Counted from the stretch's first letter, positions 1-5,845 are shown. The stretch is DNA of 11,112 bases from Deltaproteobacteria bacterium (GCA_024274995.1 JAJSAA010000061.1:1-11112), one strand, 5' to 3'. The notes: generated from the sequence alone by a model not told the origin. A program made the numbers and translations.

Positions 1-180
1 TCCGGCGTATAAATGCTACTTTGCCATGCGAAGTAAGGCCTGTAACTATAAACCGACAATGTCAACAACCTAACCGCTGGCCCTGGAAGACAGGGTTTAC
101 GAGTGCTTGAGCCGTATGCGAGGAAACCCGCTTGTACGGTTCTGAGGAGGGTAGGGAGCCGAAAGGCTCCTGACCTATCC
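1..180 (+). mobile_element. Group II intron, 3' end only (domains V and VI)
   Basis: This is the tail of a group II intron, a self-splicing retroelement RNA. Domain V is the 34-nt hairpin at 109-142: the arms GAGCCGTA and TACGGTTC pair over 8 bp and carry the AGC triad. The tip is a GAAA loop at the end of a stem with one A-C mismatch. Domain VI follows at 149-180. Arm 149-155 pairs with 174-180, a 5-bp inner stem is closed by GAAA at 161-164, and an unpaired CTGA at 170-173 offers A173 as the lariat branch point. The 3' splice site should fall at about 178-180; I cannot fix it exactly. Bases 1-108 would be the end of domain IV. No reverse transcriptase/maturase is visible, and whether one lies upstream cannot be seen. 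Domain V identity is firm; intron class is not assigned. Confidence 0.87.
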
Positions 181-461
181 GGTCGCTCCCCCAAATAAAA
201 CAATTGACAGTTGGTATTACCTTGGTTATACTTCCCCTTAAGAGGAAAGTATTTTGAGTGCGCCAAAAGGAAACATGATTGAGTCGTTGTGAATAACGGT
301 TCTGATATTGGTATTCTTCAAAAAGGCGTCAAGACATTTTGCATTGCCCATAAGAGTATAAAGAATGCAAATTCTTCTACTTGTTTTTGCAGTTCTCAAA
401 ATGCTTGGAGTTCAGGTATTCTAAACTCAGAGTACTATTAGAGTGACAGGAGGTGTATCCT
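181..461. other. Non-coding gap between the intron end and the antitoxin
   Basis: I see no gene here. The stretch is the 3' exon of the left intron plus the leader of the toxin-antitoxin operon. A short inverted repeat, AAGAAT-GCAA-ATTCTT, lies at 361-376. ACTC at 425-428 and GAGT at 441-444 form a weak inverted repeat just before the ribosome binding site, a plausible place for antitoxin autoregulation. I could not find a -35/-10 pair with good spacing; TATTCT at 417-422 is only a weak -10 candidate. Confidence 0.4.
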
Positions 462-698
462 ATGAAAACCGCAATTTCAATACCTGATAAATTATTTATA
501 GCTGCAGACAATTATGCAAAAAATCTCGGTGTTTCTCGTAGCCATTTATATGCAAGAGCAGTTGCTAAGTTTCTTGAGCAGCAACCAACAAACCACATCA
601 CTCAACAGCTCAATGATATTTATTCAACGAAACATTCCAAGTTAAATAAAGCACTTTCAACAATGCAATTAAACTCGATGGAAAAAGACGAATGGTAA
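462..698 (+). CDS. Ribbon-helix-helix antitoxin (MazE-like) of a type II toxin-antitoxin pair
   Basis: The product is a 78-residue antitoxin that should bind and neutralise the adjacent MazF-type RNase and repress the operon. The N-terminus MKTAISIPDKLF is a typical RHH beta strand, followed by a helix and the LGVSRSHLYARAVAKFL helix-turn-helix segment (about residues 18-35). The C-terminal half is polar, charged and probably disordered until toxin bound, ending in ...KDEW. I place the start at ATG 462 because AGGAGG at 448-453 sits 8 nt upstream; a GTG at 453 in the same frame overlaps that Shine-Dalgarno and is unlikely. The stop overlaps the toxin ATG by one base (TAATG), so the two are translationally coupled. 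The gene is clearly AT-richer than the pst and dapL genes, which suggests horizontal acquisition. Family assignment is by sequence pattern; the symbol mazE is left off because RHH antitoxins pair with MazF in several lineages. Confidence 0.85.
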   Translation: MKTAISIPDKLFIAADNYAKNLGVSRSHLYARAVAKFLEQQPTNHITQQLNDIYSTKHSKLNKALSTMQLNSMEKDEW

Positions 699-1039
699 TG
701 AAACGTGGAGAAATATGGTGGGCAGAATTACCAGAACCAGTAGGGTCTGAACCTGGTTACAAAAGGCCATTACTCATAGTTCAGGCAAATGAATTTAATA
801 AAAGCAAAATTAACACTATAATTGCAGTCGTCATAACCACAAATGTGCGCTTAGCTGGTGCGCCTGGGAATGTGTTACTTTCAGCAAAACAATCAAAATT
901 ACCCAAAGAAAGCGTCATTAATATTTCACAAATAATCACCATAGACAAGTCGTTCTTAACAGGAAAAGTCCATACAATTTCTAATAAAATTATGGCAATT
1001 GTTGAGGAGGGAATAAAATTGGTACTAAGAATACAATGA
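698..1039 (+). CDS. mazF: MazF/PemK-family mRNA interferase toxin
   Basis: This is a 113-residue endoribonuclease toxin of the MazF/PemK/CcdB fold, which cuts cellular mRNA at short sequence motifs when the antitoxin is degraded. Family hallmarks are the N-terminus MKRGEIWWAELPEP, then GSEPGYKRPLLIVQ (conserved G-x-x-RP-x-LI-V loop, about residues 16-30), the strand ending VVITTN, and the late block ESVINISQIITIDKSFL, which normally holds the conserved S/T and the helix packing residues. The C-terminus is complete. I chose ATG 698 over ATG 692: both are in frame, but 698 gives the standard MKRG start and a one-base overlap with the antitoxin stop. No independent ribosome binding site is evident, so translation probably depends on coupling. 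The cleavage motif cannot be read from sequence. It looks intact and not a pseudogene. Its stop lies 19 nt from the inferred end of the intron fragment downstream. Confidence 0.93.
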   Translation: MKRGEIWWAELPEPVGSEPGYKRPLLIVQANEFNKSKINTIIAVVITTNVRLAGAPGNVLLSAKQSKLPKESVINISQIITIDKSFLTGKVHTISNKIMAIVEEGIKLVLRIQ

Positions 1040-1057
1040 ACTCCAATTACATTAACG

Positions 1058-1307
1058 GTCGAGTAGACCAATTTTGCCATACAACTCCAAGATTCAGGCA
1101 GTTAAGATGTTTCTTTAAAACGCCTCGTCGCAAGCGACTACTACGTGCGACACCTGCCTTTTTCCCCCAGTTAATAGCAAAACCAAGCCCCTCACAGAAC
1201 CGTGCTTGCGCTATTTACGCACACGGCTCCTCAACAGCACACTTCACTTTGAAACTACCACAAACGCACCACAATACGGTAAGCGTCAATTAAACAATGG
1301 AGTTCCC
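1058..1307 (-). mobile_element. Group II intron 3' fragment with an extended domain VI
   Basis: Read on the - strand, 1229 to 1197 is a 33-nt domain V: arms GAGCCGTG and CACGGTTC pair over 8 bp, with GTAAATAGC-type inner hairpin bases. Downstream, 1193 to 1058 can fold as a domain VI. GAGGG pairs with TCTACTC leaving one bulged A (plus position 1064) as branch point, TTTTGC pairs with GCAAAA, and AGGCAG pairs with CTGCCT further in. The tip is GTCGC-TT-GCGAC (1127-1138). The bulged A is the seventh base from a terminal GAC, giving the usual A-pyrimidine intron end at 1058. A domain VI of about 139 nt is several times the usual size. The 5' limit is unknown; I end the feature at the GAACTCCA-type repeat at 1300-1307 only as a convenient edge. 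No intron-encoded protein is present, so this is a degenerate or truncated copy. Domain V is solid; the long domain VI fold was done by hand. Confidence 0.72.
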
Positions 1308-1407
1308 TTCATTTGTTATTCTCATTTTTAAAGACCAGCCATTGACTGTCTCTCATTTATGTTATTTGGTGGCTTCACCAGCAAATCTAATCTACAATTA
1401 ATTTTTT

Positions 1408-1440
1408 CTTAACAAAATTCTAACATGCACCATGTAACAT
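1408..1440 (+). promoter_or_regulatory. Candidate tandem Pho box and -10 element for pstS
   Basis: CTTAACA (1408-1414) and TCTAACA (1419-1425) are two 7-mers separated by AAAT, that is an 11-bp period, the architecture of the PhoB box (7-mer, 4-bp spacer, 7-mer). A hexamer TAACAT at 1435-1440 lies nine bases downstream of the second 7-mer and could be the -10, with the Pho box replacing a -35 as in enteric pst promoters. The half-site (TAACA) differs from the enteric CTGTCAT, so assignment rests on spacing and on the gene downstream. ACATG-CAC-CATGT (1423-1435) is an additional small palindrome over the same bases. Confidence 0.5.
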
Positions 1441-1518
1441 CAGGCCAGTTTTTGAGATGGCGGTCTCTGTCTAAAACAAAGATAACTTTTTTTCAGTGGT
1501 GCACCTGAATAATCGTTA

Positions 1519-1535
1519 CTGACAAAATATGACAG
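1519..1535 (-). promoter_or_regulatory. Second, weaker Pho-box-like repeat
   Basis: CTGACA and ATGACA repeat with a 10-bp period. On the - strand this reads CTGTCATATTTTGTCAG, in which the first half is identical to the enteric PhoB half-site CTGTCAT. The period is one base short of a standard Pho box and the orientation is opposite to pstS, so it may be an accessory site or chance. Confidence 0.25.
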
Positions 1536-1588
1536 AGGCCGCCGCGCCCCTGCAAGAGTTTTAACTACCCAAAAGGAGAATACTGACT

Positions 1589-2641
1589 ATGGAATTTTTA
1601 AGAACAGGACGTAAAATAATTTTATTGGCCATCTCGCTGGCAATTGGCTTTTCCTGCCAAGCGACTGCAGCGGTCACCATAAACGGAGCTGGAGCCACCT
1701 TTCCATATCCCGTTTATTCAAAATGGGCCTACACATATAACCGCGTCAGCGGGGTGCGCCTTAATTATCAGTCTATAGGCTCCGGCGGCGGCATCAGACA
1801 GATTGAGGCCAAGACGGTTGATTTCGGAGCCTCTGACGCTCCTTTGAAGCCAGCGGAACTTAATAAATACGGCCTGATGCAGTTCCCCATGATTATGGGC
1901 GGCGTGGTACCGGTCGTTCATTTAAGCGGAATACCCTCGGGCAAGCTGAAATTGAGCGCCGCTAATCTTGCCGATATATATCTCGGCAAAATCACCAAGT
2001 GGAATGATTCCCGCATTGCCGCCAATAACCCTGACCTGTCTTTACCCGCTGCTGAAATCACCGTAGTACATCGTTCCGACGGCTCTGGTACTACTTGGAT
2101 CTTCACCAATTACCTCAGCAAGGTAAGCCCTGACTGGAAAAAAGATGTCGGCAACAACAAGGCCGTACAATGGCCGGTGGGTATGGGTGGTAAGGGCAAC
2201 GAGGGCGTGGCCGCTTTTGTCCGGATGGTAAAAGGCTCCATCGGTTATGTGGAATACGCCTACGCCCTACAGAACAAGATGACGGTTACTCTTCTACAGA
2301 ATCATGATGGTAATTTTGTTGCACCCACATCTAAAAATTTTCAATCTGCCGCAGCCGGAGCAGATTGGGCCAACGCAAAAGGTTATTACATGGTGTTGAC
2401 TAATCAGCCGGGACCCACATCATGGCCCATTACTGGGGCATCATTCATTTTAATGTATAAAAATCAAACTAAACCGGCACAGGCAAAAGAAGTTCTTAAA
2501 TTCTTTGCATGGAGCTACAAAAATGGCGCTAAAGCGGCCATGTCGCTGGACTACGTGCCCATGCCGGCCAAGGTCGTCAAAATGGTTGAAAAAACCTGGC
2601 GGAAAGATATACACGGCCCCGCCGGAGAGCCAATATTCTAA
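1589..2641 (+). CDS. pstS: Phosphate ABC transporter, periplasmic phosphate-binding protein
   Basis: PstS binds inorganic phosphate in the periplasm and delivers it to PstC/PstA. At 350 residues it is the usual length. A Sec signal peptide covers about residues 1-28: basic RTGRK, a hydrophobic core, and cleavage after ATAA; the Cys23 context lacks a proper lipobox, so a soluble periplasmic protein is expected. Mature protein begins VTINGAGATFPYPVY (residues 29-43), the family signature with phosphate-binding Thr37. GSGGGIRQI (64-72), DFGASDAP (78-85) and HRSDGSGTTW (161-170) supply the remaining phosphate contacts (Ser82/Asp83, Arg162, Ser167-Thr169). GKGNEGVAA follows in the second lobe. The start is supported by AAGGAG ten bases upstream. 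A strong terminator directly after the stop should let pstS be made in excess over the membrane genes. It heads the pst cluster and probably responds to phosphate limitation through the upstream Pho-box candidates. Confidence 0.96.
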   Translation: MEFLRTGRKIILLAISLAIGFSCQATAAVTINGAGATFPYPVYSKWAYTYNRVSGVRLNYQSIGSGGGIRQIEAKTVDFGASDAPLKPAELNKYGLMQFPMIMGGVVPVVHLSGIPSGKLKLSAANLADIYLGKITKWNDSRIAANNPDLSLPAAEITVVHRSDGSGTTWIFTNYLSKVSPDWKKDVGNNKAVQWPVGMGGKGNEGVAAFVRMVKGSIGYVEYAYALQNKMTVTLLQNHDGNFVAPTSKNFQSAAAGADWANAKGYYMVLTNQPGPTSWPITGASFILMYKNQTKPAQAKEVLKFFAWSYKNGAKAAMSLDYVPMPAKVVKMVEKTWRKDIHGPAGEPIF

Positions 2642-2656
2642 TTTTCTAAGCTTGCC

Positions 2657-2720
2657 AGCCGCAGAAAAATATATTATCCCATCTCGCTTTGGGATAATTA
2701 TTATTTCTGCGGCTTTTTTT
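2657..2720 (+). terminator. Rho-independent terminator after pstS
   Basis: AGCCGCAGAAA (2657-2667) pairs with TTTCTGCGGCT (2704-2714) over 11 bp. An inner ATTATCCCA/TGGGATAAT-like stem extends the hairpin, and T runs on to 2720. Placed between pstS and pstC, it should cut expression of the membrane genes relative to the binding protein. Confidence 0.85.
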
Positions 2721-2752
2721 ATTTTCAACATCGCATTACCGTAGATAAACAG

Positions 2753-2856
2753 CTATAATGCAAGTGTTCATGAAGCACTCGCATACGATCCTGATCGTAC
2801 CACTAAATTCCGAGATGTTATCAAGTCAAGATTGTGGTTTATTAAATGTTTAGGCC
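2753..2856 (+). repeat. Intergenic repeat, copy A (upstream of pstC)
   Basis: This copy matches the reverse complement of 5643-5824. The best 60-nt core (2780-2839) is identical at about 50 of 60 positions by my hand count, and the leading bases CTATAAT and TCATGA-GCAC are also shared. It contains a palindrome TACGATC-CT-GATCGTA. Both copies can be read in one frame as AYD-x2-RTT-x-F-x-DVIKSR-x-WF, but the ten differences do not favour third codon positions, so I do not call a gene. The origin is unknown to me: a repeat family, or two decayed pieces of one old gene. Confidence 0.75.
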
Positions 2857-2928
2857 ATCAATGGTTAAGCTGATATATTCGTAAAAAGCTCCCGGGAAAA
2901 CTAAGCAAAAAGAACTGTTCAGCGAAGA

Positions 2929-3894
2929 GTGTCAATTACCCCCAAACTTGTAACCGTAACTGTTCAAGATAGAATAATTATGCAAGATCATAACAAAACA
3001 GCCTTGGGAGATAAAATATTTAAGGGATCCACCGCCTTTTTTGCGGCGGGTATAGCCGTAATTTTTATTGCGATGATTGTGGTACTCTGGCAGCAGTCGC
3101 AACCCTCCATCAAGGCTTTTGGGCTGTCATTTCTGACTAGTATGGAATGGAACCCGGTAACCCGAAAATTCGGGGCTTTGATTCCGGTGGCCGGCACCCT
3201 GATTTCCACCTTTATCGCCCTGTTTTTCGCCATCCCTATAAGTATAGGCATCGCCATCTTTTTAGCGGAGTTAGCACCCCAATGGCTGCGTGGCCCCTTT
3301 GGCACAGCTATTGAACTTCTGGCCGCCATCCCCAGCATTGTTTATGGGATGTGGGGGCTGTTCGTCCTCTCTCCCGTCATGGCTAATTACGTCCAGCCCT
3401 GGTTAAAACACTGGCTCGGCTTTATTCCTCTATTTAGCGGTCACGGCATGGGGATTGGTATGCTGACGGCCGGCCTGGTGCTGACCCTGATGATCATCCC
3501 CTTTATTTCTTCTGTTATCCGGGATGTTTTCCTGATGGTACCCCAACCGCTGAAAGAATCCGCCTACGGCCTAGGCTGCACCAACTGGGAGGTTGTCAGG
3601 GATATAATGATTCCATATGGCCGAAAAGGTATCGCTGGAGCGGTTTTCCTCGGTATGGGACGAGCCCTGGGAGAAACCATGGCAGTCACCTTTGTTATCG
3701 GCAACTCTTATCATCTTTCCTGGTCATTATTTGCCCCCGGTAATTCCATTGCTTCCACCCTGGCTAATGAATTCACTGAGGCAGACGGCCAGTTATACAT
3801 GTCGTCCCTTGTTGAACTGGGGCTGGTTCTATTTCTCATCACCTTTGTTGTTCTTGGCCTGGCCCAGTTATGGCTAAGGAGTAAAGAAGTATGA
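2929..3894 (+). CDS. pstC: Phosphate ABC transporter, permease subunit PstC
   Basis: PstC is one of the two inner-membrane subunits forming the phosphate channel of PstSCAB. Counting from GTG 2929 it has 321 residues and about six hydrophobic segments (first at about 36-54). AAIPSIVYG (132-140) is the PstC signature region, KESAYGLGCTNWEVVRDIM (209-227) is the EAA loop that docks on PstB, and RALGETMAVTFVIGN (245-259) is a conserved pore segment. The start is uncertain. GTG 2929 has only a weak GAAGAG upstream, while ATG 2980 (304 residues, beginning MQDHNKTALGDK) has no clear Shine-Dalgarno but gives a more usual N-terminus. The stop overlaps the pstA ATG by 4 bp (ATGA). A terminator and repeat copy A separate it from pstS, so it needs read-through or its own promoter; I see no convincing one. 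Confidence 0.94.
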   Translation: MSITPKLVTVTVQDRIIMQDHNKTALGDKIFKGSTAFFAAGIAVIFIAMIVVLWQQSQPSIKAFGLSFLTSMEWNPVTRKFGALIPVAGTLISTFIALFFAIPISIGIAIFLAELAPQWLRGPFGTAIELLAAIPSIVYGMWGLFVLSPVMANYVQPWLKHWLGFIPLFSGHGMGIGMLTAGLVLTLMIIPFISSVIRDVFLMVPQPLKESAYGLGCTNWEVVRDIMIPYGRKGIAGAVFLGMGRALGETMAVTFVIGNSYHLSWSLFAPGNSIASTLANEFTEADGQLYMSSLVELGLVLFLITFVVLGLAQLWLRSKEV

Positions 3895-4727
3895 TTATCA
3901 GACGTCGCAAATTGGTCAACGCCTCAGTCTTAACGGTTTCCTGCCTGGCTGCCTTTGGGGGATTATTTGTCCTGATCTGGATTTTAGCAGATGTGGTTTT
4001 AAAGGGGGCCGGAGCCATAAACTGGTCTTTTTTCAGCCAATTACCCACACCGCCGGGAATGAGCGGCGGCGGGCTGGCCAACGCCATTGTCGGCACCTTT
4101 CTCATGACCGGGACGGCGGTGATTATTGCCGTTCCCTTTGGTATAATGGCCGGCACCTATCTGGCCGAGTTTGGCGATAATCTTTTAGGGCGGGTAGCCC
4201 GTTTCTTATCTGACATTCTGGTTTCCGCCCCGTCGATTGTCATCGGGGTTTTCATCTACCTTGTCATGGTCAAGACCATGGGGCATTTCTCCGGCTGGGC
4301 CGGCGCTGTCTCGCTGGCCATTATCATGCTGCCGGTGGTCAGCCGTACCACGGAAGAGATGCTAAAGCTGATCGGGCCGGAGATGCGGGAATCAGCCCTG
4401 GCTCTCGGAGCACCATATTGGCGCATGATGAGTGGGGTTATATTCCGGGCGGCCGGGCCAGGAATTGGTACCGGAGTAATGCTGGCTGTGGCGCGGGTTG
4501 CCGGTGAAACAGCGCCGCTTTTGTTTACATCCCTGAACAGTCCTTACTGGATGCACAGCATGAATGAACCTATGGCCAATCTGACCGTTGTCATGTTCAA
4601 TTATGCCATGAGCCCCTACGATGACTGGCATACTAAGGCCTGGGGTGCGGCCCTGCTCATAACCTCAGCGGTTTTGATCGTAAATATTTTCACCCGGTTA
4701 ATTCTGGGCGGCAAAAGAAGGAGATAA
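3891..4727 (+). CDS. pstA: Phosphate ABC transporter, permease subunit PstA
   Basis: PstA is the second channel-forming permease, paired with PstC in the inner membrane. It has 278 residues, the usual length. A basic N-terminus (IIRRRK) precedes the first membrane helix (about 13-36). A periplasmic loop with PTPPGMSGGGLANAIVGT (52-69) is typical of PstA. SAPSIVIG (112-119) parallels the IPSIVYG of PstC, RESALALGAPYWRMM (166-180) is the EAA loop for PstB contact, and ARVAGETAPLLFTS (201-214) is the conserved pore segment. The ATG overlaps the pstC stop by 4 bp and AAGGAG at 3876-3881 lies nine bases before it, so PstC and PstA are translationally coupled in equal amounts, as expected for a heterodimer. 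The C-terminus ends in a basic GGKRRR. Nothing looks damaged. Confidence 0.95.
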   Translation: MIIRRRKLVNASVLTVSCLAAFGGLFVLIWILADVVLKGAGAINWSFFSQLPTPPGMSGGGLANAIVGTFLMTGTAVIIAVPFGIMAGTYLAEFGDNLLGRVARFLSDILVSAPSIVIGVFIYLVMVKTMGHFSGWAGAVSLAIIMLPVVSRTTEEMLKLIGPEMRESALALGAPYWRMMSGVIFRAAGPGIGTGVMLAVARVAGETAPLLFTSLNSPYWMHSMNEPMANLTVVMFNYAMSPYDDWHTKAWGAALLITSAVLIVNIFTRLILGGKRRR

Positions 4728-4736
4728 ACTCAAAAG

Positions 4737-5552
4737 ATGAAGACCAAAGCTGAAAATGACTGTCAAGATCATTTTGACTCGCACCCATCTGGTATAAAAG
4801 AGGTTAGATTATCAGTTCGTAATCTCAATTTTTTTTACGGTGATAAGCAGGCCCTGTTCGACAACACCTTAGATATTGCGGCCAACAAAGTAACCGCCTT
4901 TATTGGCCCCTCCGGCTGCGGCAAATCCACTCATATCCGGACATATAACCGGATGTTTGAACTTCACAAAGGTTTTCGAACTGAAGGCCAGATTCTGCTG
5001 GACGGGGTTAATATTCTGGATCCGAAGGTTCCTGCTCTGACCCTCCGCCACAAGGTTGGAATGATTTTTCAAAAACCCACCCCCTTCCCCATGACCTTGT
5101 TCGATAATATCGCCTATGGTCTTAAACTGCATAATTCATACTCAAGCAGCGAGATTGCCGATCGGGTAGAAAAGGCATTAAAGAGCGCAGCCCTCTGGGA
5201 TGAGGTGGCAGATAAACTGCATCTGTCTGGTACCGCCCTGTCCGGTGGTCAGCAGCAGAGGCTTTGCATCGCCCGGGCTCTGGCCATTGAGCCGGAGGTG
5301 ATTTTAATGGACGAACCCTGCTCAGCCCTTGATCCCATAGCCACGGCAAAAATTGAGGAGTTAATCGCCGAGTTGAAGGGTAAATTTACCATTGTAATCG
5401 TGACCCACAATATGCAGCAGGCGGCAAGAGTCTCAGATTATACGGCCTATATGTATCTCGGCAAGTTGGTTGAATTCGGTGCGACCAGTGATATCTTCAC
5501 CAATCCCACCTGTAAAGAGACTGAAGGCTATATTACTGGTCGTTTTGGTTAG
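4737..5552 (+). CDS. pstB: Phosphate ABC transporter, ATP-binding subunit PstB
   Basis: PstB is the cytoplasmic ATPase that powers phosphate import. Its 271 residues hold every ABC motif: Walker A GPSGCGKST (57-65), Q-loop Gln112 in FQKPTPFPM, signature LSGGQ (168-172), Walker B VILMDEP (188-194), D-loop SALDP and H-loop His224 in VTHNM. The FQKPTPFPM and DEPCSALDPIAT blocks are specific to PstB. After Walker A the usual STFLRTLNRM is STHIRTYNRM here, with His66 and Tyr70; this is unusual but should not abolish ATP binding. A 20-residue polar N-terminal extension precedes the first strand. It follows pstA by 9 bp; AAGGAG at 4718-4723 overlaps the pstA end and is 13 bases from the ATG, rather far, so translation may be moderate or coupled. 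No clear terminator follows; repeat copy B begins about 90 bp later. Confidence 0.96.
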   Translation: MKTKAENDCQDHFDSHPSGIKEVRLSVRNLNFFYGDKQALFDNTLDIAANKVTAFIGPSGCGKSTHIRTYNRMFELHKGFRTEGQILLDGVNILDPKVPALTLRHKVGMIFQKPTPFPMTLFDNIAYGLKLHNSYSSSEIADRVEKALKSAALWDEVADKLHLSGTALSGGQQQRLCIARALAIEPEVILMDEPCSALDPIATAKIEELIAELKGKFTIVIVTHNMQQAARVSDYTAYMYLGKLVEFGATSDIFTNPTCKETEGYITGRFG

Positions 5553-5642
5553 ATTCCTCGTATAGGTGGCGTCGTTGGAAGTCCGACCTCCTGCGACAGC
5601 CCCCCAATATATCGATTTTTTTGTTAAAACCACCTTTTGTAA

Positions 5643-5824
5643 GGCCTGAAAGTGACTAAACCACGCTCTTGACTTTATAACATCTTGAAAAGTAGTGGTA
5701 CGACTACGATCGTATGCGGGCGTTTCAGGGACGCCCTGCTGTGCGTAATTAAGTCCCAATACCACGTATGTTTGGGCACTTAAGTGCGTGTAGCAGGGTG
5801 CTCATGGAGCGCTTACAATTATAG
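5643..5824 (-). repeat. Intergenic repeat, copy B (upstream of phoU, inverted relative to copy A)
   Basis: Read on the - strand this starts CTATAAT (5824-5818), shares the TCATGAGCAC region, and ends with the 60-nt core (plus 5658-5717) that matches copy A, then AGGCC. Between the shared head and core it holds about 75 extra bases, a long hairpin listed separately. The two copies lie on opposite strands and flank pstCAB like a pair of bookends. Short - strand reading frames run across it, but they differ from copy A as expected of non-coding DNA. Confidence 0.72.
5734..5798. repeat. Long imperfect hairpin nested in repeat copy B
   Basis: Arm 5734-5759 (CCCTGCT ... TTAAGTCCCAA) pairs with 5771-5798 (TTTGGGCACTTAAG ... 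AGCAGGG) around a loop of about 11 nt. The ends CCCTGCT/AGCAGGG and the middles TTAAGT/ACTTAA are exact; the part between them is imperfect. Copy A lacks this segment, so it is either an insertion into copy B or a deletion from copy A. A neighbouring small stem GGGCGT/ACGCCC lies at 5718-5736. No poly-T follows on either strand, so it is not a standard terminator. Confidence 0.65.
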
Positions 5825-5845
5825 TAGCAGCCCGAGGAGAAGACA

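Larger units (their letters stand above)
1308..1588 (+). promoter_or_regulatory. Upstream regulatory region of pstS
   Basis: This non-coding stretch separates the intron fragment from pstS. It holds the candidate Pho boxes listed separately, a perfect 8-bp palindrome GGTGCACC at 1498-1505, and the pstS Shine-Dalgarno AAGGAG at 1573-1578, ten bases before the ATG. The leader would be about 140 nt if transcription starts just after the first Pho box. I see no gene in it. Confidence 0.5.

Noticed and set aside
781..1080. Open frame on the - strand across mazF
   Set aside because: It is antisense to a clear MazF, has no family likeness and no ribosome binding site.
1120..1230. Considered an integron attC site or CRISPR-like repeat because of the many palindromes
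   Set aside because: The bases match group II domain V exactly, there is no integrase-type core site pair, and no repeated spacer pattern exists anywhere in the window.
1036..1293. 85-residue open frame after mazF
   Set aside because: It lies antisense across the group II intron domain V/VI; the open frame is a by-product of structured RNA sequence.
2743..2873. Short frame through repeat copy A containing RTTKFRDVIKSRLWF
   Set aside because: It has no suitable start, and comparison with copy B shows changes at first and second codon positions as often as third, so no coding constraint.
5553..5642. Looked for a terminator after pstB
   Set aside because: Only short, weak stems (GTCG/CGAC) and a T-rich patch not adjacent to a stable hairpin were found.
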